Numbered from the stretch's first letter, positions 8,154 to 16,172 are shown. The stretch: 41,737 bases of DNA from Treponema sp. (GCA_031266175.1 JAISBN010000129.1:1-41737), one strand, 5' to 3'. A program made the numbers and translations. The notes: a model not told the origin generated them from the sequence alone.

Positions 8154-9233
8154 TCAGAGGTCCGTAATCTCTATCTGCTTGTGGCTGAGGCCATAGACGC
8201 CCTGATTTCCGCTGGGTACTGTACTGGCGCTGACACTCCAGGCACCCATATAATTGCCCACCGCGCCCGCGGGCACATGGATGGTTAGCGTACCGGTACC
8301 GGTATCCCTAAATACACTTGTCCCTAGTACGGGCGCGGTGGCTTTGCCGAGGTTCAGCGTTGTCAGTGCGGCACAATCACGGAAGCTGTTAGTACCGATG
8401 TTTTCTACTTTCGGGAGATTCAGCGATTCTAACAAAGTACAGCCATAAAAAGAACCGTTAATAAGCGTTGCCTCCGGGAGGTCCATTGATGTCAGTGAGG
8501 CACAATTACGGAAGGCAGAAGCGGCGATGGTTTCTGCCTTAAGGAGACTTACCTCCGCCAGGTTGTTACAGTCGTGGAAGACGCTCAGGCCGATCTCTTC
8601 GGCTGCGGGGAAGTCCGCCGATGTCAAGAAGGTCAAGCCGAAGAAAGCGTAGTCGCGGATTTCTTGTACGTTTTCGCCTTTAATGCTGGTAAAGGCGAAG
8701 TGCTTAAAGGTGGGGTTAGCGTAAGCGCCCGCCGGTATTATTTCCGCCGTGGCGGGCAGGACCAGGGAGGTGATTAGACCCTTGGCCGCGATACGGCCAG
8801 AGTCCGAGTCGGACGAGTCGGGGTCAAAGATTACGTCACCGCCGCTGGTGTACAGGCACCCCGATGAGCCGGAGGGAGTACAGGCGGAAAGATCCAGCTG
8901 TACGGTTTTGCCCGCGCCGTTTATCGCGCCCAAAAGGTCCAGCCACTCGCTGCCCGAAAGGTTTAACGCCACCGCCAGGGGGACGGGGATCACGGTGGCG
9001 GCGGCAAGGTATGCCGTAACCTCCCCGATGCTGTGCAGGGTAGGAACCGGGACGCCGCTTCCGCCGCCGCTGTTGTTTTCGCCGCCATCCTTGTTCTTGT
9101 ACAGGGGGGCCACCGCCTCTTTCATCCAGGGGTTCTCGCAGCCCCCAAAGCCCGCGGCCAGAACCGCCAGAATCCCAAGGGAGAAACCCACAGGCACACC
9201 CTTTAGGGTTTGCCCCTTCGTCCATACCTTCAT
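8154..9233 (-). CDS. BspA-type leucine-rich-repeat (LRR_5) lipoprotein
   Basis: A 359-residue secreted protein. The start ATG 9233 has GAGGAGGAACGG in front; longer frames upstream lack one. The N-terminus has a basic region, then the hydrophobic stretch GFSLGILAVLAAGFGGC, ending in a relaxed spirochaete-type lipobox with C31. The region around residue 55 is low-complexity (GGENNSGGGSG). The second half holds BspA/LRR_5 repeats with the pattern F-x-x-C-x-x-L-x-x-(L/I)-x-L-P-x-(A/V)-E, for example FHDCNNLAEVSLLKAETI and FRNCASLTSMDLPEATLI. Such proteins are usually surface-exposed and mediate adhesion or host contact; that role is inferred. Residues 5-12 (TKGQTLKG) are encoded by a 23-bp dyad repeat shared with the next gene upstream. 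Confidence 0.8.
   Translation of the reverse strand: MKVWTKGQTLKGVPVGFSLGILAVLAAGFGGCENPWMKEAVAPLYKNKDGGENNSGGGSGVPVPTLHSIGEVTAYLAAATVIPVPLAVALNLSGSEWLDLLGAINGAGKTVQLDLSACTPSGSSGCLYTSGGDVIFDPDSSDSDSGRIAAKGLITSLVLPATAEIIPAGAYANPTFKHFAFTSIKGENVQEIRDYAFFGLTFLTSADFPAAEEIGLSVFHDCNNLAEVSLLKAETIAASAFRNCASLTSMDLPEATLINGSFYGCTLLESLNLPKVENIGTNSFRDCAALTTLNLGKATAPVLGTSVFRDTGTGTLTIHVPAGAVGNYMGAWSVSASTVPSGNQGVYGLSHKQIEITDL
9193..9215. repeat. 23-bp dyad repeat, copy 1 (inside 5' end of LRR lipoprotein gene)
   Basis: Starts GGCACACCCT and ends GGGTTTGCCC around a TTA centre, forming a near-perfect palindrome. An identical 23-bp copy lies at 9791-9813. On the minus strand both copies read in the same frame and encode GQTLKGVP near the N-terminus of two otherwise unrelated exported proteins. 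Confidence 0.8.
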
Positions 9234-9273
9234 CCGTTCCTCCTCACAGTCATTTACAGTAGAGAACCGCGAA

Positions 9274-9831
9274 CTATAACCGGAAACCCGCGGAGACTCC
9301 CCCGCCGGCAATATAGGGATACCCCGCCCGCAGGAAGGGTTCGACATACCAGCGTTCCCCCAGGGGAAAACGCCAACCCGCGGCCAGCCCCACGGAAAAC
9401 CTCCCCGTTTCCGCGGGAACGGTAAAGTCCCCGTTCAGGGCAAAAAGCCCCGCGCCGGCTTCGGCCTGGACAAAGAACCCCTCGTTTTCCCGGAATGGAT
9501 ATACCCGCAGGAACAGGCCCAGTTCCACCGTGGTAATTCCGCCCCCGGTAAAGCAGAAGGCCCGGAACCCCAGGGCCCCGTCACCGTAGCCGTACCCCAG
9601 GCAGAGCCCTCCGCCAAAGGCCGCGCCCCGCTCGTTAAACAGGGCCGTCTCCACCCCGGCGCCGGTAAAGAATTCGCCGCCATCAGCGCCGGCAATACCG
9701 CCGCCGTTATCGGCGCCGCCGGGATCCCGGGCCGCCGCGGGCAGGGCCGCCAGGACCAACAACGCCAGCGCCGCCATCCGCCCGGTGAACGGCACACCCT
9801 TTAGGGTTTGCCCAGGCCCCGCCCGTGTCAC
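9274..9831 (-). CDS. Exported outer-membrane beta-barrel-like protein, hypothetical
   Basis: A 185-residue protein I do not recognise by name. GTG 9831 is preceded by GGGGAG and is the likely start. The N-terminus has TRAGPGQTLKGVP, encoded by the 23-bp dyad repeat, then the hydrophobic signal MAALALLVLAALPAAA with a likely signal-peptidase site after ARD or AAA. The mature part alternates aromatic and glycine residues (GLCLGYGYGDGALGFRAF, VGLAAGWRFPLGERWYVEPF) and ends SAGFRL, consistent with a small outer-membrane barrel. It lies 40 bp upstream of the LRR lipoprotein gene on the same strand, so the two are probably co-transcribed. Upstream, the 21-bp array begins only 17 bp before the start codon, so any promoter must lie in or beyond the array. 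Confidence 0.65.
   Translation of the reverse strand: MTRAGPGQTLKGVPFTGRMAALALLVLAALPAAARDPGGADNGGGIAGADGGEFFTGAGVETALFNERGAAFGGGLCLGYGYGDGALGFRAFCFTGGGITTVELGLFLRVYPFRENEGFFVQAEAGAGLFALNGDFTVPAETGRFSVGLAAGWRFPLGERWYVEPFLRAGYPYIAGGGVSAGFRL
9791..9813. repeat. 23-bp dyad repeat, copy 2 (inside 5' end of barrel-like gene)
   Basis: Identical in all 23 positions to 9193-9215 and read in the same frame (GQTLKGVP). The flanking coding sequence differs between the two genes, so the match is a distinct inserted or conserved element rather than general gene duplication. Confidence 0.8.
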
Positions 9832-9848
9832 TGAACTCCCCGCAGAGG

Positions 9849-10205
9849 TCCAAAGATCATTTATCTGTCTCCAAAGATCATTTATCTGTCTCCGAAGATC
9901 ATTTTCCTGTCTCCGAAGATCATTTTCCTGTCTCCGAAGATCATTTTCCTGTCTCCGAAGATCATTTTCCTGTCTCCGAAAATCATTTTCCTGTCTCCGA
10001 AAATCATTTTCCTGTCTCCGAAAATCATTTTCCTGTCTCCGAAAATCATTTTCAGAGCTCCAAAGATCTTTTTCGGAAGTCCGAAGATCTTCTTTGGAGC
10101 TCCAAAGATCTTTTTCGGAGGTCCAAAGATCTTCTCTGGAGGTCCGAAAATCATCTTTGGAGGTCCAAAGATCTTCCCCGGAGGTCCGAAGATCTTCCCC
10201 GGCCG
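9849..10205. repeat. 17-unit, 21-bp tandem array rich in GATC
   Basis: Seventeen uninterrupted units of exactly 21 bp start with TCC. Units 3-6 are identical (TCCGAAGATCATTTTCCTGT plus C); units 7-10 differ by G to A (AAATCA); units 11-17 switch to a second type with AGATCTT and a GGAGG-like end. Twelve units carry GATC (9855, 9876, 9897, 9918, 9939, 9960, 10065, 10086, 10107, 10128, 10170, 10191); units 7-10 and 15 carry AATC. Because 21 is a multiple of three, both strands have stop-free frames through the array, encoding heptads such as FPVSEDH (plus) or KMIFGDR (minus). There is no evidence that either is translated. It ends in the palindrome at 10202-10217. Confidence 0.95.
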
Positions 10206-10217
10206 TCCGCGGACGGC
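10202..10217. repeat. Perfect 16-bp palindrome ending the 21-bp array
   Basis: GCCGTCCGCGGACGGC is its own reverse complement and lies at the junction of the last array unit with unique sequence. Confidence 0.7.
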
Positions 10218-10276
10218 ATACTTACACAAATCCCCGAAAAAGGCGTTTTTTGGGCAAATTTTTTTAAGATGACGAT

Positions 10277-10332
<56 letters not shown>

Positions 10333-10446
10333 AAGAACCGTGCCAAGTGCGGGCAAAATCAGAGGTATTTTTCATTAATTCGGTAGTTTCTTTGCCTATT
10401 CTCAGCATGGATTTACGATACCACAGAGCGAAAACGGTTGTCAACT

Positions 10447-10622
10447 GCCCAAAATCCAGCATCCATGCTGGATTTTGGGCTTACGGTTTTGCTTTGCAAA
10501 ACCGTAAGCCCTATCCGCCCCAAGGGCGGATAGGCAGGCTCACAGCGCCATCCTTGGCGCCGCCCTTCGGGCGCAACCGCCATCCATGGCGGATTTTTGG
10601 CACCCTGCCCGCCTTTGGCGGG
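10447..10622. repeat. Cluster of seven consecutive hairpins upstream of fliG
   Basis: In order: 10447-10480 (two perfect 16-nt arms, 2-nt loop), 10479-10509 (14-nt arms, loop TTT), 10510-10534 (CCTATCCGCC arms), 10545-10560 (GCGCCA/TGGCGC), 10561-10573 (CGCCC/GGGCG), 10577-10592 (CCGCCAT/ATGGCGG, 2-nt loop), 10608-10622 (CCCGCC/GGCGGG, loop TTT). They fill the sequence just before the fliG promoter. The segment 10541-10575 resembles 8103-8135 in motif order (ACAGCGCC, TGGCGC, then CCCT-CGGGCGC). Confidence 0.85.
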
Positions 10623-10623
10623 A

Positions 10624-10652
10624 TTGGAAAAACCGGCGTAACACCGTATGAT
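10624..10652 (+). promoter_or_regulatory. Candidate promoter of fliG
   Basis: TTGGAA (10624-10629), 17-bp spacer, TATGAT (10647-10652). The fliG ATG follows after only 6 nt (10659) and there is no Shine-Dalgarno sequence, predicting a leaderless message. Confidence 0.5.
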
Positions 10653-10658
10653 AGGCCC

Positions 10659-11723
10659 ATGGGAGAGGAACCTAACAGCGCCCCGGGATTTCTAAAAACC
10701 GGGCCGGAACCTGCGCCGGAATCAAAGTTCCGCAGGGTTGCCAAATTTCTTATCCTTATCGGGAGCGGCGAGGCGGCGAACATCCTGTCCCGGCTGCCCC
10801 CGGATCAGGTGGAGGCGGTTTCCAGGGAAATCGCCCAGGTCCGGCACGTCGGGGCGGAAGAAGGCCGGGCGGTGCTGGAGGAATTCGGCCCCCTGCTGTC
10901 CCCCGGCGGCGGTCCGGGGCGCCCCGCGGGGGGCATAGAGGCCGCCCGGCGGCTCCTCTATGCCGCCTTTGGCCCGGACAAGGGGGAGCAGCTCCTGGTC
11001 AGGGCCGTTCCCCGGGCAAAGCCGAACCCCTTTGACTTTCTGGAGGATTTTTCCGGGCCGGAGCTGGCCCTGCTTTTTAAGGAAGAATCCCCCCAGGCGG
11101 CGGCGCTGGTCTTTTCCCGGCTTCCCCCAAAACTGTCCGCCGCGGCGCTGGCTTCCGTCGGCGGCGAAAAAAGGCTGGACATCATCCGGCGTATCGCCAA
11201 ACAGTCGCCGGTTTCCCCGGAAGTGCTGAACCAGGCTGCCGGGGCGCTCCGGGAAAAGGCCCGGCATATCGGCGGAACCGCGGAGCTGAACTTTGACGGC
11301 ATGGAAGCCCTGGCGGCGATCCTTAAATCTTCCGGTGGAAGCTTTGGTGACAGGATCCTGGCAGAACTGGAAACCGGCGATCCCGAACTGGGCAAGGCCC
11401 TTAAAGACAGGGTCTATACCCTTTCGGATCTGCTGGAAGCGGAGGATCGTCCCCTGCAAAAAAAGCTGGCCGTGATGAAAGACAGGGACATCATCCTGCT
11501 GCTCAAGGCCCGGACGGGGAGCGAAGAAACCGCCGCGTTCCGGGAAAAGATCCTGGCCAACCTGTCCCGGGCCCGGCGGGAAGAAATCCTGGAAGAAGAA
11601 AGCATTGTGGGGGCGGTTCCCCGGAAAGATGTGGAAGCGGCGGCGGCGGAATTCCTTGCCTGGTTCAGGCAAAGCCGGGAAACGGGGAGCATCACCATGA
11701 TGGACGACGACGTGATCGTTTAG
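10659..11723 (+). CDS. fliG: Flagellar motor switch protein FliG family (FliG1-like)
   Basis: A 354-residue rotor protein that couples stator torque to rotation of the periplasmic flagella. The N-terminal domain begins at FRRVAKFLILIGSGEAANIL (about residues 25-44). The middle domain has FSGPELALLFKEESPQAAAL, a variant of the FliG EHPQTIA region. The C-terminal domain contains AVMKDRDIILLLKARTGSEE, then EKILANLSRARREEILEEE, and the typical acidic end MMDDDVIV. Spirochaetes carry two FliG paralogues; this divergent copy resembles FliG1, by inference. The frame is open upstream to 9825 through the repeat array and GT tract, but ATG 10659 fits both the FliG start and the promoter spacing. No other flagellar genes flank it. 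Confidence 0.85.
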   Translation: MGEEPNSAPGFLKTGPEPAPESKFRRVAKFLILIGSGEAANILSRLPPDQVEAVSREIAQVRHVGAEEGRAVLEEFGPLLSPGGGPGRPAGGIEAARRLLYAAFGPDKGEQLLVRAVPRAKPNPFDFLEDFSGPELALLFKEESPQAAALVFSRLPPKLSAAALASVGGEKRLDIIRRIAKQSPVSPEVLNQAAGALREKARHIGGTAELNFDGMEALAAILKSSGGSFGDRILAELETGDPELGKALKDRVYTLSDLLEAEDRPLQKKLAVMKDRDIILLLKARTGSEETAAFREKILANLSRARREEILEEESIVGAVPRKDVEAAAAEFLAWFRQSRETGSITMMDDDVIV

Positions 11724-11776
11724 TACCGGGTACCAGGCTTCCCCTGTCGGTACGCGGAGTAACGGAGTAGGAGTAT

Positions 11777-14700
11777 ATGATGAAAAAAGGCGACAGCATC
11801 CACGGGTTCGAGGTTCTTGAGACGCCGGAACTGGACGAGCTTAAGGCCCGGGGCATTTGGGCGCGCCACCGTTCGGGGGCGGAGCTTTTCCATGTCCTTA
11901 ACGATGATCCGGAAAACCTTTTCAGCTTTGCCTTTGCCACCGCGCCGGAAGATTCCTCCGGCGCCGCCCATATCCTGGAACACTCGGTGCTCTGCGGATC
12001 GGAACGGTATCCCTTAAAGGACGCTTTTCTGGTCCTGGCCCAGGGGAGCCTGCAGACCTTCCTGAACGCCTGGACCTTTCCCGACAAAACCGTGTATCCC
12101 GCAAGTTCGGTAAACGAAAAGGACTACTTTAACCTGATGGCGGTCTATGCCGACGCGGTATTCCGGCCCCTGCTTTCGGAGTGGACCTTTATGCAGGAGG
12201 GGTGGCGGCTGGTACCCGGCAAAACCGGCCTTGAATATACCGGGGTGGTGTACAACGAAATGAAGGGCGCCTATTCGTCCATGGACACCTACGCCGGCCT
12301 CTGGTCGGTTAAGGGGATTATGCCCGGCACTCCCTATGCCTTCGAGTCCGGGGGCGATCCCGACTGTATTCCCGGGCTCAGCTGGGAGGCGCTCAGGGAA
12401 TTTCACCGTACCCGGTATGCCCCGGGGAACTGTAAAATTTTTCTGGCGGGAAACATCGGCACGGAAAAACAGTTTGAATTCCTGGACGGCTGTCTGGCGG
12501 GCCTGCCGCCGGGCCGGGCCGCGCCGCCGATACCCACAACGGAACGGTGGCAGACCCCCAAAACGTTCCGTATCCCCTGCCCCGGCAGCGGTCAGGAAGA
12601 AAACAAGAACCAGGCGCTGCTTTCCTGGCTTTGTTCCGGCAGCACCGATCCCGGGGAAACTACCGCCCTGGCGTGTCTGGCGGAAATACTCCTGGGCCAT
12701 GACGGCTCCCCCCTTACCCGGGCCCTTATCGAATCGGGAATCGGGGAGGATCTGTCCCCGGTTACCGGGTTTGAGGGCGAACTGCGGGAAACGGTGTTTT
12801 CCGCGGGATTGCGGGGCATACAAAATAACGGTGATCCGGAAGCGGCCTACCGCCGGATGGAAGACCTGATCCTGGGGGAGCTGCGGCGGCTGGTCACAGA
12901 GGGCATACCAAAGGAAGAGATCGACGCGGCCCTTTTGTCCATCGAATTTTCCCACCGGGAGATCAAGCGTTCCCAGGGCCCCTATTCGCTGGTGTGGATG
13001 CGCCGGGCCCTGCGGGGCTGGCTGTACGGACAACGGCCCTGGGAATCCCTGCTCTTTGTACCGGAATTTGCCAAACTCAAGGAACGGCTTAAGTCCGGGG
13101 AGGGCGTCTATACCCGCTGTTTTGAGTCCCTTATTGAAAAGTACCTGCTCCACAATCCCCACCACGCCCTGATTGCCGTTGAGGGGGAGGCGGACTATCT
13201 TCCCCAAAAGGAAGCGGAGCTCTCCCGCCGGCTTGCGGAAAAGGCCCGTTCCCTGGACAAAACGGAAAAAAAGCTGCTGGCGGAAAAGGCGGCGCGGCTT
13301 GAAAAGATCCAGGGTGAGGGTGAAAGTAAGGCCGCGCTGGAAACCATCCCCCATCTTTCCCGGAGCGATCTGGTCCCGGAGGTGGAACAGGTTCCCTCGG
13401 AACGGATCTCCCTTTCCCCGGCGGACATTCCCTGTCTGGTTCATCCCCTGTTTACCAACGGTATCACTTACGCGGATCTGGCCTTTCCCGTGGATGTGCT
13501 GCCCCCGGAGGATTACCCCTGGCTGCCTTTCTTTGCCAGGGCGGTGGTGTCCGTGGGACTTCCCGGCATGGATTACGGAGAGGTGTCGAGTTTGCTTGCC
13601 CGGACCGCGGGGGGCTTTTATGCCCTGCTGGAAACCGGTTCCGGGGCGCCGGAGACTGCCGCGGACCTTCCGGTTCCGCCGGATCCGGCGGAGCTGCCGG
13701 CTTCACTGAAAGCCCGGGACTGGATCATCTACCGGATCAAGGCCCTGGATGAAAAGTTCGGCGATTCCCTGGATTTGGCCAAACGGCTTATCGCCGAAGC
13801 GGATTTTTCCGATCTCCGGCGGCTCCGGGATCTGGCGGTGGAAATGAAAAACGACGGCGACTCCAGCCTGGCGGCATCCGGCCACAGTTACGCCTCGGGG
13901 CGGTCGGGCAAATTCTTTTCCCGTTCCAGGGCGATAGACGAACTGTGGAACGGCCTGGATCAGATTCCCTTTGCCCATACCCTGGCCTCCATGGATATGG
14001 GGGAACTTCGGGACCGGATGCTGTCCATCCGGAACGCCCTGCTCAACGCCGGCCTGACGGTCAATATCACCGCTTCCCCGGAAGCCCTGGCCGGGGCCCG
14101 GCGGGGGGCGGAAATCTTCGGCGGCCTGGGCGCTCCCCGGCCGCCCCATCCCCTGGGCCGCGGAAAGGAGCGGTTCTTTTCCCTGCTGTCGCAAAACCCG
14201 GATCCGGTTCCGGAGGTGTACGCTTCGCCGTCTCTGCAAATCGGCTTTGCCGCCATGTCCCTGCCGGCCGTTCCCTACGGCTCCCCGGAACAGGCCGCGG
14301 AACTGGCCCTTTCCCACGAGCTGTCTACCGGCGCCCTCTGGGAATCGATCAGGATGATGGGAGGAGCCTACGGAGCCTTTGCCCACCCCGACAACCTGGA
14401 GGGGGTTTTTTCCCTGGCTACCTACAGAGACCCGGATCCCCTCCGTTCTCTGGGGGCGTTTCCGCCGATCCTGAAAAAGCGGGGCTCCGAAACCATTGAC
14501 GAAGACAGCCTGGAAAAGATCATCATCGGCGCCTTTGCCAGGGAAACCCGGCCCCGGGCTCCGGCGGACAAGGGGTTCTCCGAATTCCTCCGCCGCCTGT
14601 ACGGCATCAGGCAGAGCCACCGCCTGTCCCGGCTTAAGGCCCTGGTAGGCCTTAGGGCGGAGGAAACCGGAGCGGCGGCCCGGCGTCTTGCCGGGGCGGC

Positions 14701-14803
14701 GGAGCAGGCCGCCGCATCGGGGGTAGTGGTAATTACCGGGCCCGGGCAGGCGGAAAGGGCGGCGAAAAAGCTGGGAACGGCGGTAAAAACTCTGCCGGTT
14801 TAA
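11777..14803 (+). CDS. M16C-family zinc metallopeptidase (PreP/Cym1-like)
   Basis: A 1008-residue peptidasome that encloses and cleaves short peptides. The inverted zinc motif HILEH gives H65, E68 and H69, and a downstream glutamate in VVYNEMKGAYSS is the likely third ligand. Length and single-chain architecture (two M16 halves joined by a helical linker rich in K/E around residues 480-530) fit M16C presequence-protease relatives rather than the ~450-residue M16B proteins. There is no signal peptide, so it is probably cytoplasmic. Start ATG 11777 follows GGAGTAGGAG; the next codon is also ATG. It begins 53 bp after fliG on the same strand and may be co-transcribed. A GC-rich hairpin (CCGGGG/CCCCGG, 14818-14839) lies after the stop. 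Confidence 0.92.
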   Translation: MMKKGDSIHGFEVLETPELDELKARGIWARHRSGAELFHVLNDDPENLFSFAFATAPEDSSGAAHILEHSVLCGSERYPLKDAFLVLAQGSLQTFLNAWTFPDKTVYPASSVNEKDYFNLMAVYADAVFRPLLSEWTFMQEGWRLVPGKTGLEYTGVVYNEMKGAYSSMDTYAGLWSVKGIMPGTPYAFESGGDPDCIPGLSWEALREFHRTRYAPGNCKIFLAGNIGTEKQFEFLDGCLAGLPPGRAAPPIPTTERWQTPKTFRIPCPGSGQEENKNQALLSWLCSGSTDPGETTALACLAEILLGHDGSPLTRALIESGIGEDLSPVTGFEGELRETVFSAGLRGIQNNGDPEAAYRRMEDLILGELRRLVTEGIPKEEIDAALLSIEFSHREIKRSQGPYSLVWMRRALRGWLYGQRPWESLLFVPEFAKLKERLKSGEGVYTRCFESLIEKYLLHNPHHALIAVEGEADYLPQKEAELSRRLAEKARSLDKTEKKLLAEKAARLEKIQGEGESKAALETIPHLSRSDLVPEVEQVPSERISLSPADIPCLVHPLFTNGITYADLAFPVDVLPPEDYPWLPFFARAVVSVGLPGMDYGEVSSLLARTAGGFYALLETGSGAPETAADLPVPPDPAELPASLKARDWIIYRIKALDEKFGDSLDLAKRLIAEADFSDLRRLRDLAVEMKNDGDSSLAASGHSYASGRSGKFFSRSRAIDELWNGLDQIPFAHTLASMDMGELRDRMLSIRNALLNAGLTVNITASPEALAGARRGAEIFGGLGAPRPPHPLGRGKERFFSLLSQNPDPVPEVYASPSLQIGFAAMSLPAVPYGSPEQAAELALSHELSTGALWESIRMMGGAYGAFAHPDNLEGVFSLATYRDPDPLRSLGAFPPILKKRGSETIDEDSLEKIIIGAFARETRPRAPADKGFSEFLRRLYGIRQSHRLSRLKALVGLRAEETGAAARRLAGAAEQAAASGVVVITGPGQAERAAKKLGTAVKTLPV

Positions 14804-14882
14804 CGCCGTATAGCGTACCGGGGATGCTTCAAACCCCGGGAATTTGGAAGGGCCGATTTTACAAAAAAGCTCTTTTACAAAC

Positions 14883-14911
14883 TTGACCGGGGTCCGGAAA
14901 TGTTATATATT
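14883..14911 (+). promoter_or_regulatory. Strong sigma70-like promoter in front of a non-coding transcript
   Basis: TTGACC (14883-14888), exactly 17 bp, TATATT (14906-14911). No start codon with a ribosome-binding site follows before the terminator at 14964-15008, which points to a small-RNA gene. Confidence 0.65.
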
Positions 14912-14917
14912 TTAAGT

Positions 14918-15008
14918 ATCTGATAGGCGATTTAGCGTATGGCTCTTCGGAGCGCTATCAGCGGCCTCCCAGGTTTCTTCACCTCCTTTTCCTGGGGGGC
15001 TTTTTTTT
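14918..15008 (+). ncRNA. Probable small RNA with anti-Shine-Dalgarno loop
   Basis: A ~91-nt transcript is predicted between the promoter (start near 14918) and the terminator T run. Stem 1 is CTGATAG (14920-14926) with CTATCAG (14955-14961), enclosing GCTC-TTCG-GAGC (14942-14953), a UUCG-tetraloop hairpin. Stem 2 is the terminator, whose 17-nt loop contains TTCACCTCCTTTT (14978-14990). That repeats the conserved 3' tail of 16S rRNA (UCACCUCCUU), so the loop could pair with Shine-Dalgarno sequences of mRNAs. No family I know (6S, SRP, tmRNA, RNase P) fits its size and motifs. It lies alone between the M16C peptidase and a convergent aminopeptidase gene. Confidence 0.6.
14964..15008 (+). terminator. 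Rho-independent terminator of the small RNA
   Basis: GCCTCCCAGG (14964-14973) pairs with CCTGGGGGGC (14991-15000), with one G-T pair, followed by eight T (15001-15008). The 17-nt loop is pyrimidine-rich. It could also terminate read-through from the M16C gene. Confidence 0.85.
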
Positions 15009-15062
15009 GCCGGAACACGGCGGCGCTGCTCCGTTCACGCCGCCCAAGCCGGCAGTCCCATT

Positions 15063-16172
15063 CTACACTGCCAGTTTTCCCTTCCGTTCTATGACGAGTA
15101 CCGAGCCGTTCGCCATATATGCGGTGATGGTGGGTTCCTTTACCAGCCCGTCCAGGTGGATGAGCGACGGCGCGTCGCTGTCGTAATTGTGGCCCACCGC
15201 GAAATGGCAGGTCTCGAAGGCTTTTTCATCCTCCAGCATCCCCCCGGTAATCCGGGCCCTGGGGTTAAGGCCGATGCCAAGCTCGCCTATGTTCCGGGCG
15301 TTCCGCCGGTACACTTCCCCCTGGCCTTCGGGGAGCCGCCCGGCTTTTTCGTAGTCCACGGCGTCCTTTTCCGCCAGGGTCACCGTTTCCAGCAGCGCCC
15401 CGGCTTCCCCGCCGCCGGAAATATCCGTCACATAGCCGTCTTTGACCCGGCAGCGGATCGGCTCCCTGATGATGATGTCCCCCCGGTGAAGGCTGATGGA
15501 ACCGTCAAAGACGATTGCGCCCTCGGCGGTACCGTTTTCCGGGCTGATAAAGCTTTCCCCCGCCGGCAGGTTTCCGCCCCTCCCCGGCAGGGAAAAATCG
15601 CCGTCGTCGGCTTTGGCTTCCCGGCCCTTCAGGCCCAGGGTCAGGTCCGTTCCCCCCGGAGCGGCGACATGGACCGATTCCGCCGCGCTCAGGACGGCGT
15701 TGACCGCGGCGCAGCGCCGGCCCAGCTCTGCGTAGTCGATGGGCACGGTACGGCCAAAGGATTCCAGGGTCGTGCCGGGAGACCAGAAGGAACGGCAGCT
15801 TTTTTCCCCGTACAGCTGCAGGTGAAAGATGTGATCGTATTCGGTCCCTTCGTAGCGGTAGGGCGCGGCAATGCCCCGTCTGTCTTTGCCGAGTTTTTCC
15901 GCGCTGACCGAAATCACCACCTGGGGCTTTGCCTGGAAAGCGGCAATCACCGCGGGTTCGGCAAAATCAAACTGGGTTTTAACCGGCTGGAACACCAGCG
16001 CCGGCGCGGCTCCCCGGTCCAGGGCGGCGTTGTACAATGCCCGGGAAATGGTTTCCACATCCTGCCGGAGATTGGTGATGATCAGAACCTGTTCGTCCTG
16101 GTGTACTTTTAACACATCGTCAATGGCAATACGGGCCGCTTCTTTGACTGCATCCATACCTATGCTTATCAC
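15063..16172 (-). CDS. M29-family aminopeptidase
   Basis: A 369-residue metal-dependent exopeptidase that removes N-terminal residues from peptides (family M29, AmpS/aminopeptidase T/PepS). The C-terminal metal-binding residues can be seen: the glutamate in NLPAGESFISP, that in IGELGIGLNPRA, and the histidine, tyrosine and aspartate cluster in CHFAVGHNYDSD and LIHLDGL. Probably cytoplasmic; no signal peptide. The frame begins with GTG 16172 (ISIGMDAVKEAAR); ATG 16157 is a fair alternative because neither has a clear ribosome-binding site. It is divergent from rsmE (60 bp between the starts) and convergent with the small-RNA gene. Confidence 0.88.
   Translation of the reverse strand: MISIGMDAVKEAARIAIDDVLKVHQDEQVLIITNLRQDVETISRALYNAALDRGAAPALVFQPVKTQFDFAEPAVIAAFQAKPQVVISVSAEKLGKDRRGIAAPYRYEGTEYDHIFHLQLYGEKSCRSFWSPGTTLESFGRTVPIDYAELGRRCAAVNAVLSAAESVHVAAPGGTDLTLGLKGREAKADDGDFSLPGRGGNLPAGESFISPENGTAEGAIVFDGSISLHRGDIIIREPIRCRVKDGYVTDISGGGEAGALLETVTLAEKDAVDYEKAGRLPEGQGEVYRRNARNIGELGIGLNPRARITGGMLEDEKAFETCHFAVGHNYDSDAPSLIHLDGLVKEPTITAYMANGSVLVIERKGKLAV

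Noticed and set aside
9849-10205. CRISPR array
   Set aside because: The 21-bp units are contiguous with no spacers, and no cas genes are present.
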